Assembly (NCBI GenBank): GCA_022706235.1
Contig: JAKJCY010000015.1
Location: forward strand, 1-41,605
Source of the DNA: Candidatus Hydrogenedentota bacterium
GTDB lineage: Bacteria; Hydrogenedentota; Hydrogenedentia; Hydrogenedentales; CAITNO01
Length of the DNA: 41,605 bases
Direction of reading: 5' to 3'
In this document: in pieces, positions 34,649 through 41,605 of the stretch
Layout: every line of letters starts with the position of its first letter
Numbering within the stretch: position 1 is the first letter of the stretch
Position numbers and translations under genes: made by a program
The notes under the pieces: model-generated
What the model was told of the DNA's origin: nothing
Databases searched by the model: none
The model's input: the letters and a program-made list of their open reading frames with translations, nothing else

Positions 34649-34673
34649 GGGTTGCGGGCAATGCCCGCGTTGG
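34649..34673. repeat. Small hairpin, copy 1 of a covarying pair
   Basis: A 25-nt segment with stem GCGGGC/GCCCGC. It aligns base for base with 34805-34829. The second position of the stem differs in both strands (C-G here, T-A there), so the pairing is kept. Confidence 0.7.
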
Positions 34674-34715
34674 TACCTAATCGAAACTGTTCTATTATAA
34701 AAAACAAGAAGAGTT

Positions 34716-34788
34716 GTATGTTGTTCACGCTTTAGCGTGCTCCTCAAGGCCTGGACGCGACCCGCACGCTAAAGCGTGAACAACATAC
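34716..34788. repeat. Perfect 25-bp inverted repeat, each arm itself palindromic
   Basis: Arms at 34716-34740 and 34764-34788 are perfect reverse complements with a 23-nt centre. Each arm also contains a palindrome of its own (CACGCTTTAGCGTG on the left, CACGCTAAAGCGTG on the right). The RNA can therefore form either one long stem or two small hairpins. No U-tract follows. Confidence 0.8.
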
Positions 34789-34804
34789 CCTGAAAACATT
34801 TTCC

Positions 34805-34829
34805 AGGTTGTGGGCACAGCCCACGTTAG
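34805..34829. repeat. Small hairpin, copy 2 of a covarying pair
   Basis: A 25-nt segment with stem GTGGGC/GCCCAC, homologous to 34649-34673. The compensating base change relative to copy 1 suggests that the fold, rather than the exact sequence, is kept. Confidence 0.7.
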
Positions 34830-34872
34830 AATATGTGCTGCGGGAAAAGGTGGACGCGCAACCCGAGGACGC

Positions 34873-36825
34873 TCAACTCAATGTATCCGGCATGCGACGC
34901 AGGATGTGCTTGGTAATGGTTTTGGCGAGTTCCACTTCCGGGAGAAGTATTTTGTTGACCTGTTCTTTTTTCAGTAAGGCGGCTTCCATTTCGCTTTGAG
35001 CGCGGACAACGATATCGATGTTCGGATTCAGGATGCGCGCCAGTTCAATCGTCTGCAGTGTTTTAAGCACATCCGGCGTGGTAATGACCAGGACGGCCGC
35101 CCGGGCAACATGGGCCTGAGCCAATGCCATGGCGGTGGCACCGTCCCCCACCACAGCGGGCTGGCCTTGAGCTCGCAGGCGCTCCACGATTTCCCGGTCC
35201 TGATCGGCCACCACGAAAGGGATCTTACTTGCAGCCAAGATATCGCAAACGTGCTTTCCCAAATGGCCGTAACCGATAACAACCACCTGCTTGGAAAGAT
35301 ATTTCTCTTCCGTGGATAAGGGCAGCGTCGTCATGGGGTCGTCCGGAATTCTTCTATGACGCGGCAGTGTTGGTGAAAGTATGGCTTCACTTGCTTCGTG
35401 CAAGGCTTCGGGTTTGCCCAGCAACAACAGGGTGTCGTAAGGTTCGATTTGCGTATGTCCCCTCGGGACAATCGATTCTTCTCCCCGGCCTATCAGCAGC
35501 ACCAATACTTCCGGCGGGAGTATGAGGTCGGCAACCGTGTGCCCGACGAGTCCCATGTTGGGAAGAATTTCGATTTCCCGCGTTTCCCCCTGCGTCAGGC
35601 CGCTTCGCGCAATCTCGAGGGAGTAGACGGGGCGCGCGGCCAGTGGTTTATCCACCTTCAGCAGGCGTGCCACCGGCATCAGGAGTGTGCCCTGTACCAG
35701 TACCGACGTCAATACGATGAAGAACACGATATTGAACAAAATATCCGAGTTTTCGTAGCCCGCCAGCAGGGGAAAGGTGGCCAGCACAATGGGCACCGCA
35801 CCGCGCAACCCGGTCCAGGCAACGAGCAGCCGCTCGCGCCAGAGAAACCCGCTTCCCATCAATCCCAGCGCCACCGCCACCGGCCGCGCCACGAACATAA
35901 GGAACAGCGCGGCCAGGATGCCCTGGGGCGCGATGGCAGGCAGGCTGGACGGGTTGACAAGCAGCCCGAGCGCGAGGAACATGACAATTTGCATAAGCCA
36001 GGCAATGCCGTCGTGAAATTTCTCGACGGACCGCTTGAACGCGAAGTCGGACCCGTTCAGCAGGATGCCGCACAAGTAGACCGCCAGGAAGCCGTTGCCC
36101 TTGAGTTCTTCCGCGGCCCCGAAAGTCAGCAGGACCAGGCTCATGCTGAGAACAGGATAGAGGCCGTCGTAGTCCAGGCGGATTCGATTGAAGAGAAAAA
36201 CAGCTATCTTGCCCACCACGAATCCCACCAGCAGGCCGCCGCCCATGTTGAGCAGGAAGAAGGGGACCAGGTCCATCCATTGAAAGTCAGGAACGGTCAG
36301 CACCCGAGTCATGCCGATGGTCAGAAAGACGGCCATCGGATCGTTGCTGCCCGATTCCAGTTCCAGCAACGGTTTCAGTTGGCCCTTCAGGCCGACACCG
36401 CGGCTGCGGAGGATGGAGAATACCGCAGCCGCATCCGTGGAGGAGATGATGGCGCCAAGCAGTACGCTGTTGAGAATATCCAGTCCCACCACGGCCCACG
36501 CAAACATGCCGACCAGCACCGCCGTGACCAACACCCCGAAGGTGGACAGGATGAAACTCGGAACGGCAACCGGGCGCGCGATGCGCCAGTTGGTGCTCAG
36601 ACCGCCTGAAAACAGGATAAACGCCAGGGCCATTTCCCCGAGCAGGTTGGCCGCCCGCGCATTGTCGAATTGAATGCCTCCGAATCCGTCAACACCGGCC
36701 AGCATGCCGATGCAGAGAAAGACGATCAGGGCGGGCACGCCAAGACGTTCGGACGCCCGGCTCGCGAGAATGCTCGTCAATACCAGGAACCCGGCGGCCA
36801 GTAGAATAAGGGATGGGGTTAGCAT
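34873..36825 (-). CDS. CPA-type K+(Na+)/H+ antiporter with C-terminal RCK domains (NhaP2/CvrA-like)
   Basis: A 650-aa inner-membrane antiporter. About 12 helices span residues 1-390. The segment ESGSNDPMAVFLTIG and SSTDAAAVFSILRSRGVGLKG match the ion-binding region of NhaP2/CvrA proteins. A TrkA-C (RCK_C) domain (about 410-480) follows. After it comes an NAD-binding RCK_N domain (about 510-645) with VVVIGYGHLGKHV near residue 516. The domain order RCK_C then RCK_N is the reverse of the common RCK tandem. The enzyme probably exports K+ or Na+ and is gated by nucleotides. The start at 36825 is taken from the first hydrophobic helix. Confidence 0.88.
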   Translation of the reverse strand: MLTPSLILLAAGFLVLTSILASRASERLGVPALIVFLCIGMLAGVDGFGGIQFDNARAANLLGEMALAFILFSGGLSTNWRIARPVAVPSFILSTFGVLVTAVLVGMFAWAVVGLDILNSVLLGAIISSTDAAAVFSILRSRGVGLKGQLKPLLELESGSNDPMAVFLTIGMTRVLTVPDFQWMDLVPFFLLNMGGGLLVGFVVGKIAVFLFNRIRLDYDGLYPVLSMSLVLLTFGAAEELKGNGFLAVYLCGILLNGSDFAFKRSVEKFHDGIAWLMQIVMFLALGLLVNPSSLPAIAPQGILAALFLMFVARPVAVALGLMGSGFLWRERLLVAWTGLRGAVPIVLATFPLLAGYENSDILFNIVFFIVLTSVLVQGTLLMPVARLLKVDKPLAARPVYSLEIARSGLTQGETREIEILPNMGLVGHTVADLILPPEVLVLLIGRGEESIVPRGHTQIEPYDTLLLLGKPEALHEASEAILSPTLPRHRRIPDDPMTTLPLSTEEKYLSKQVVVIGYGHLGKHVCDILAASKIPFVVADQDREIVERLRAQGQPAVVGDGATAMALAQAHVARAAVLVITTPDVLKTLQTIELARILNPNIDIVVRAQSEMEAALLKKEQVNKILLPEVELAKTITKHILRRMPDTLS

Positions 36826-37083
36826 GAAACCATATTTCCAAATGCGTGCAGGGCAAAAAGAATCATCTGTAGAAGGCGGTGTTTTTGAAATGACAAAAAA
36901 TAGGGCCGATGGCAATACGCACTATCTGCCGAAATTCATCACAAGATATCTTCGTTCCTTCTATTTTACATGAGTTGAACGGCTGAATAATACATGTATA
37001 TCGGTAAAAGTCGTTTCCAGGGACTGGGAAGCGGTATAGTTTTGAGATGGTGCGGTTTAGGGTTCGATGAAAAAGGAGGCGGT

Positions 37084-40029
37084 ATGAAACGTTTCTGGGT
37101 GCTTGGGATTTTTGGAATCGCCATGATTCTCGTGCCGGCCTCGGCGAAGGAACCCGTCTTCCAGCGCGACGGAGAGGTGCTTCATGTTGACCACGCGGGC
37201 GGCCGGTTGACCATTTCCCTGTCTTCACCGATGCTGTTCTTCCGAGATGTTGAAGGCGGGGTGGGCGGATTGTCGCCCGAGAGTATCCACGGCAATTTGT
37301 CCGCCGGGGAGGAGGTCGTGCTGGACTTTGCACCCCTGAAAGTGGGGGAGACGGCCGAATTGGAGGTGCGGTTGCTGTTTCGCTGGGCGTCCCGGGAACA
37401 GGCGCTTCGCAAATGGGTGTTGGTCAAGGTGACCAACACAGGCGCCCCCCTGGTTCTCGAGGAGGTGCTTCTGGACGAACTGGAGGCCGGAAAATTACGG
37501 GAGGACCCGCGTACCGCACTTCCCCGAAGTACGCCTGTGTTCCTGCCGGGAGTTTTCGCGGGCGTCGAGTTTCCCGTGGCTGCCGTGCGTGTGGAAGATG
37601 GGCGTATCCTTGTCGCCCATCGCCCGCGGGCCGCCCTGGCGGCGGGCGATACTTTCGAGAGCCGTTGTGCCGTATACGGCCTGGCAATGCCGGGCCGGGA
37701 ACGCGATGCCTTTCACCGGTATATCGAGTCACACCGGCCGGTGCCCAAGGGACTTCATTTCAATTACAACAGCTGGTGGACATCGCCTGTTCCGTTTTCC
37801 GAACAGAATATTCTTGACCTGATGGCTGTGTTCGAAAAAGAACTGTATCAGGCGCACGGGGTGGCGCCAGACAGTTTTACCATTGATATGGGCTGGTCCA
37901 ATCCCAAAAGTATCTGGGAAATTGATCCGGCCCTGTTTCCCGAGGGTTTCTCCCATATCGAAGCCGCGGCGGCACGGATGGGGTCGCGCCTGGGCCTCTG
38001 GATTTCCCCGTCCTCTTTTTATAGTCCCGCTTTGGACCCCGAATGGGCTCGGGAACAGGGTTATGAATCTTTTGATTTTTCCGTGCCTTGGAGTGAAAGC
38101 CCTGTGCGGCTGCTCAGCCTGGGAGGAGAACGGTATGCCTCCCGTTTCAAAGAACAGTTGACGCACCTGGTTTCCCGTTTCGGTATCCGCCAGGTGAAAC
38201 TGGACGGCTACTTCCTTGGGAAAGACACCTTCGAGGCCGGCCCCTTCAGCGCCGAGCAAACAGCCGAAGGCGGCATCGCCGCGTTTCAGGCTGTGCGCGC
38301 CGTTGCGCCCGATGTCTGGTTCGAGGGCACCTTTGACGCCAATGCCAGCCCGTGGTGGCTTTTCCATCTGAACTCCGTGATTGGGGGCTTCGGCGATGAT
38401 TCCCCGTATGGCCGCGTGCCCTGTCCGGTCTACCGGGAGAGTTACACCACCGCCCGGGACTATTATAACCTGCAGGCAGCGGACCGCCTGTTTTCGCCGG
38501 TTCCTGCCCAGGAAATCCTCGGCATCATCCACCAGAGCGATGACCCCTTCATGAACGATGCCGTCATGTGCCTGTTAAGGGGTAATGCCTTTATCTCGCT
38601 GTATATAAACCCCAAATACATGAACCCGGCGCGATGGGCGCAACTCGCGGAAACGCTGCGATGGGCCCGCAGCCACGAAGGCATGCTGGTGGAGGCGCAG
38701 GCCGAAGTCCTGCGCCCTGAGGCATGGTTGCGCGACGGTATTCCGTGGCAGTCCCACGATGCGCCCATGCCGCGGACGCCGTATGGCTACGCCCATTGGA
38801 GCGATGTCGGCGGGCTGGTTGCCCTGCGTAATCCCTGGGTGGCCCCGGAGTTGTATCGGCTGGTATTGCCCAAAGATCTCGTTCAGGAAAATAGCGGCAT
38901 TGGGCTTGATGTGATTAGCCTCTATCCGGAACCGCGCCTGTACGCTTCGCGCGTGAAGCCGGGCGATACGATGGAAGTACCGTTGGCGCCCTATGAAACC
39001 GTGGTACTCAGCATCCGGCCCGCCGCGGATACTCCGGGCTTGCCCGGGGTCGGGGAGTATGTCAACAATCGTTTGGTGGTAGAATCCTGCGTCTGCCATG
39101 CCGCGCGCGTGCATTTCGAGGAGGAGACCGCCTCGCTGGGACCGGATTGGACCGATGCGGAGGGTTTTGATGCCGGGATGCTTGAAGTGTCGCTGGATGC
39201 CCGTGTGCGGGTGGATGCGCCCCGGGCGCGGCTGCTGGTGCTCGCCGAGGGCAAAGAAGCGGCGCCCCGGCTTTTGGGAAAGCTCCAGGTAAACGAGACG
39301 CCCGTGGAGATGCGTGCGACGGGCTCCGGACAGGGCTTCGCCGCATCCACCGCGCCGCCTCCCGAACAGTGGACCTTTCTGGAGGCGGTTTTGCCCGCAG
39401 GCGAATCCACGCTGGCCTTGACCGCGTCCACAGAAACAAACGTGTCCGACCTTTCCGTATGGGTGTGGGCTTGGAAACCGGGAGTCGGGAAACCGGATTA
39501 CCCGGGTGTGTTGCCCGCGCCCGAACGGATTTCGCTGGACGGTGCCGCCTTGCTGGCGCCGGGCGCTTTTACGGCGGACCTTAAAGAGGAAACACGCAGG
39601 CGCCGGATTGAACAGATTAATGGGGTTTATTTGGACGCGCTGGAACCTCTTTCCGAACAGCAGGGCTGGGGTAGACTGCAGCGGAACAAGAGTGTGTGGG
39701 AACGGCCCATGACCATTGCCGGACAAAATTTTCGCCGCGGTTTGGGAGTCCACGCCGTGTCGGAGGTAGTCTATGCCCTTGATAGACAATATGCGTTATT
39801 CGAGTCTCAAGTCGGGATGGATGGGGCGAACCGGGGAACGGGTACTTTTGAAGTGTGGGTGGACGGGGTGAAAAAGTGGGAATCCGGGAGGCTGAGCGCG
39901 GACGACAGGGCTGAACCGGTGCGTGTGGAGGTCAACGGTGCGGCCGAATTGTGCCTGCGGGTGGGAGATGGCGGGGATGGCATCGTTGGAGACCACGCCA
40001 ACTGGGCCGAGGCAAGGCTGTTGCGATGA
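37084..40029 (+). CDS. Exported GH36-like alpha-galactosidase with C-terminal NPCBM domain
   Basis: A 981-aa exported enzyme. The start ATG 37084 follows a strong GGAGG (6 nt) and opens a signal peptide ending ASA-KEP. The catalytic barrel resembles clan GH-D: FTIDMGWSNPKSIWEIDP, GLWISP, nucleophile D374 in VKLDGYF and a probable acid/base Asp in GFGDDSP (D438/D439). A beta-sandwich (about 640-690) follows. The last 150 or so residues form an NPCBM/NEW2 domain (RRGLGVHAVSEVVYAL and GTGTFEVWVDGVKKWES), a carbohydrate-binding module often on alpha-galactosidases. It probably removes alpha-linked galactose or a related sugar from exported glycans. It is divergent from the antiporter. Confidence 0.85.
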   Translation: MKRFWVLGIFGIAMILVPASAKEPVFQRDGEVLHVDHAGGRLTISLSSPMLFFRDVEGGVGGLSPESIHGNLSAGEEVVLDFAPLKVGETAELEVRLLFRWASREQALRKWVLVKVTNTGAPLVLEEVLLDELEAGKLREDPRTALPRSTPVFLPGVFAGVEFPVAAVRVEDGRILVAHRPRAALAAGDTFESRCAVYGLAMPGRERDAFHRYIESHRPVPKGLHFNYNSWWTSPVPFSEQNILDLMAVFEKELYQAHGVAPDSFTIDMGWSNPKSIWEIDPALFPEGFSHIEAAAARMGSRLGLWISPSSFYSPALDPEWAREQGYESFDFSVPWSESPVRLLSLGGERYASRFKEQLTHLVSRFGIRQVKLDGYFLGKDTFEAGPFSAEQTAEGGIAAFQAVRAVAPDVWFEGTFDANASPWWLFHLNSVIGGFGDDSPYGRVPCPVYRESYTTARDYYNLQAADRLFSPVPAQEILGIIHQSDDPFMNDAVMCLLRGNAFISLYINPKYMNPARWAQLAETLRWARSHEGMLVEAQAEVLRPEAWLRDGIPWQSHDAPMPRTPYGYAHWSDVGGLVALRNPWVAPELYRLVLPKDLVQENSGIGLDVISLYPEPRLYASRVKPGDTMEVPLAPYETVVLSIRPAADTPGLPGVGEYVNNRLVVESCVCHAARVHFEEETASLGPDWTDAEGFDAGMLEVSLDARVRVDAPRARLLVLAEGKEAAPRLLGKLQVNETPVEMRATGSGQGFAASTAPPPEQWTFLEAVLPAGESTLALTASTETNVSDLSVWVWAWKPGVGKPDYPGVLPAPERISLDGAALLAPGAFTADLKEETRRRRIEQINGVYLDALEPLSEQQGWGRLQRNKSVWERPMTIAGQNFRRGLGVHAVSEVVYALDRQYALFESQVGMDGANRGTGTFEVWVDGVKKWESGRLSADDRAEPVRVEVNGAAELCLRVGDGGDGIVGDHANWAEARLLR

Positions 40030-40154
40030 CCTCTTTTATGCGCACAGGTTGAAATTCCCCATGAACTCCTTTAAAATGAGCGGGATTCAAGAGTGATGTG
40101 GTCCTGTCAGACTGGTTCTCGCCTTATCCTGCAAAACCCCAAAGGAATCCTTAA

Positions 40155-41132
40155 ATGAAACACTTGTATGCAATAACGGTCATGATTTGTTTAACGGTGT
40201 TTGTCCTGTCAACTGTTGCCATGGGAGAGGAATCTCCGACCTATGCGGAACGTCTGGGCTTTCCTGAAGGCGCCCGAGTCGTTATTTTCCATAATGATGA
40301 TGCCGGACTCTCCCATGAATCGAACGAGGCAAGTTTCCGCGGTGTGGAGGAGGGGTTGATTACCTCCTGGAGCGTCATGATGCCGTGCGCCTGGGTACCG
40401 GAGGTTCGAAACTACCTGAAAACCCATCCGGACACGTGTTCAGGCCTGCACCTTACCCTGACTGCAGAGTGGGATAAATACCGTTGGCGTCCTCTCGCCT
40501 GTGTTGAAAACCATCCCGGCCTGGCCGACCCGGACGGTTTTCTATGGGACAACGTGAAACTCGTGTCGGAACATGCCTCCGCCGATGAAATCGAGGCCGA
40601 AATACGGGCGCAAATCGCCGCCGCTGAAAAAATGGGAATGCCCATCAGCCACCTCGACACGCACATGGGCACGGTGTTCGCCACGGAAGAATATCTCATG
40701 CGTTATGTGACGGTCGGGATAGAGAAGCAAATTCCTGTTCTATTGCCCGGGGGACATATGACCGCGCTCCTGAAAGAGGACCCTGAACTGGGGGAGAAAG
40801 CCGCTGCCGTCCGTGTACTGGCCGAATCCATATGGGCTTCCGGATTGCCCGTCATTGACGATGTCCATACCGATTCCTACGGATGGAACAGCCCGGACAA
40901 AACGGAAAAGTTTATCGAGATGCTGCAAGCCATGAAACCCGGCATTACCCAGGTTATCATTCATGCCACGGTTCCCTCTCCCAACTTCGCCCAGATTTCC
41001 GAATCCGGAGAGAAACGGGGCGGCGATCTCAATGCCATGCTCGACCCGAAATTGAAACAAGCCATTGAAAAGGAGGGAATTCTCCTGACTTCCTGGAGGG
41101 AACTCATCGAGCGCAGAAAGAAAGCGAGATAA
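40155..41132 (+). CDS. Exported YdjC/ChbG-family carbohydrate deacetylase
   Basis: A 325-aa protein starting with a signal peptide (hydrophobic 4-22, cleavage near AMG-EES). The YdjC fold has the catalytic and metal site HNDDAG (H46, D48, D49), SGLHL (H99) and SHLDTHMG (H166, D168, H170), all complete. ChbG removes an acetyl group from chitooligosaccharides in the E. coli cytoplasm; an exported version should act outside. The start at 40155 follows AAAGGA by about 8 nt. It would fit with the GH20 hexosaminidase as a partner for N-acetylated sugars. It lies 125 nt downstream of the GH36-like gene on the same strand, with no terminator visible. Confidence 0.85.
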   Translation: MKHLYAITVMICLTVFVLSTVAMGEESPTYAERLGFPEGARVVIFHNDDAGLSHESNEASFRGVEEGLITSWSVMMPCAWVPEVRNYLKTHPDTCSGLHLTLTAEWDKYRWRPLACVENHPGLADPDGFLWDNVKLVSEHASADEIEAEIRAQIAAAEKMGMPISHLDTHMGTVFATEEYLMRYVTVGIEKQIPVLLPGGHMTALLKEDPELGEKAAAVRVLAESIWASGLPVIDDVHTDSYGWNSPDKTEKFIEMLQAMKPGITQVIIHATVPSPNFAQISESGEKRGGDLNAMLDPKLKQAIEKEGILLTSWRELIERRKKAR

Positions 41133-41139
41133 GTCAAAC

Positions 41140-41298
41140 CACGGGATTCATGGAACGCACCGAAAAAAGAACACAAGAGAAACAGGTGCCTTCACGTCAC
41201 CGTAAGAGAAGTGACATATGGCATAACCGTCATGCGGCGTATTGCAGACACGGTAGCGTAAAACGGTATTTTTCCGCGTGTTCCGTGAATTCTGTGGC
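41140..41298. repeat. Inverted tandem array, 9-nt units (CACGGAAnn-type)
   Basis: The left arm has the 9-nt units CACGGGATT, CATGGAACG and CACCGAAAA (41140-41166). The right arm (41272-41298: TTCCGCGTG, TTCCGTGAA, TTCTGTGGC) read in reverse is CACAGAATT, CACGGAACA and CGCGGAAAA, matching the left arm unit by unit. The spacer is about 105 nt. The array begins 7 nt after the deacetylase stop and ends 13 nt before the stop of the convergent deacetylase-family gene. Confidence 0.8.
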
Positions 41299-41311
41299 CA
41301 GGGAAAACGGA

Positions 41312-41605
41312 TTATTCCATCAGCGCCGTCACATGCTCCGCGACGCTTTCACCCAGGGCGCTGAGGTGATAGCCCCCTTCCAGGAATGAAATGACCCGTC
41401 CACCCGCAATGTGCCGAAGCATACGGGTAATTTCCCCATAATGCCTGCTTTCCAGCATCTGGTTTCCCAGAGGGTCCAGACGGTGCGCGTCAAATCCGGC
41501 GGAAATCAGGAGGAAATCCGGCGCGAAGGACTCTAACTGCGGTACCACGGCTCCCTGAATCGTATTTATCCACTGCATGGGACTGCTTCCAGGCGCCATC
41601 TGGAA
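41312..41605 (-). CDS. Histone-deacetylase-family protein, C-terminal part (cut by window edge)
   Basis: The last 97 residues of a gene whose start lies beyond base 41605. The frame stays open to the edge. The class II histone deacetylase/acetoin-utilisation-like family is shown by PDFLLISAGFDAHRLDPLG, with the family Asp of the zinc site, and by RVISFLEGGYHLSALGESV, which includes the family glycines. These enzymes remove acetyl groups from lysine, polyamines or similar amines. Bacterial members are typically about 300-350 residues, so roughly a third of the protein is visible. Confidence 0.85.
   Translation of the reverse strand, partial: FQMAPGSSPMQWINTIQGAVVPQLESFAPDFLLISAGFDAHRLDPLGNQMLESRHYGEITRMLRHIAGGRVISFLEGGYHLSALGESVAEHVTALME

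Larger units (their letters stand above)
34521..34829. repeat. Composite repeat region: two direct-repeat/palindrome/hairpin units
   Basis: The gene-free stretch 34217-34872 (about 650 nt) contains two consecutive units of similar layout. Each has a 16-bp direct repeat TATAAAAAACAAGAAG (34521-34536 and 34696-34711), then a large palindrome (34561-34643 or 34716-34788), then a related 25-nt hairpin (34649-34673 or 34805-34829). No transposase or other convincing reading frame is present. From 34217 to 34520 I see nothing beyond a short CGGCT/AGCCG hairpin at 34507-34519. Confidence 0.7.

Noticed and set aside
34410..34700. A 96-codon plus-strand open frame over the MITE-like palindrome
   Set aside because: It reads through a palindromic repeat. 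The composition is that of the repeat rather than of a protein.
1..41605. tRNA, rRNA, transposase, integrase or riboswitch
   Set aside because: I looked for acceptor and anticodon arms, rRNA-conserved blocks, DDE or tyrosine-recombinase motifs and common riboswitch cores and found none that I could support.

Overview
The window is a high-GC, gene-dense bacterial segment, probably from a metagenome-derived heterotroph. No rRNA or tRNA fixes the taxonomy. Several features recall Planctomycetota, Lentisphaerota or Candidatus Hydrogenedentota: many single exported glycoside hydrolases without a SusCD pair, a Tat-exported sugar-isomerase-like protein, an NPCBM domain and a large GlnE. This is a guess. 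No transcription factor and no complete mobile element with a transposase is visible.

Layout. (1) 0.3-7.0 kb: a membrane-anchored GH31 hydrolase of the sulfoquinovosidase type, an APC-family amino-acid permease, and a convergent exported GH20 hexosaminidase with a LamG-like tail. (2) 7.1-22.9 kb, mainly minus strand: an almost complete myo-inositol catabolic locus. In transcription order it holds an OPA/GlpT-like transporter, a PfkB kinase, a DUF3788 protein, a class II aldolase (IolJ role), a four-helix-bundle 23S-IVP protein, IolB, IolC, a ParE-type toxin-antitoxin pair, IolD, IolA and an IolE-like isomerase. A plus-strand DUF6036 nucleotidyltransferase pair follows, then IolG and a Tat-exported isomerase-like protein. 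Two Rho-independent terminators close the downstream end. (3) 23.1-26.4 kb: a tightly overlapping minus-strand operon of a zinc-ribbon protein, a SPOR protein, a ketopantoate-reductase-family protein and a DUF374 acyltransferase. (4) 26.6-34.2 kb: a second anchored GH31, a GH50 agarase-like hydrolase, glnE and a TPR protein. (5) 34.2-34.9 kb: a gene-free, repeat-rich stretch. (6) 34.9-41.6 kb: a cation/proton antiporter with RCK domains, an exported GH36-like alpha-galactosidase with NPCBM, an exported YdjC/ChbG deacetylase, and the C-terminal end of a histone-deacetylase-family protein cut by the window edge.

How the genes work together. IolG, IolE, IolD, IolB, IolC, aldolase and IolA make a full route from myo-inositol to DHAP plus acetyl-CoA. 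The surrounding secreted or anchored hydrolases (GH20, two GH31, GH50, GH36 and YdjC) point to scavenging of complex, partly N-acetylated glycans.

The most unusual signal is a family of intergenic inverted tandem arrays. Each arm is made of about three or four short units of constant period (9, 7 or 6 nt), and the two arms are reverse complements, so the RNA can fold into a long hairpin. Paired arrays lie at 11.7, 13.3, 18.1-18.6, 28.4 and 41.1-41.3 kb, and a half-array lies at 23.1 kb. Most begin within about 20 nt of a stop codon. The unit sequence differs between loci while the geometry is kept. One array encloses the four-helix-bundle gene and has become the C-terminal tail of the neighbouring aldolase.
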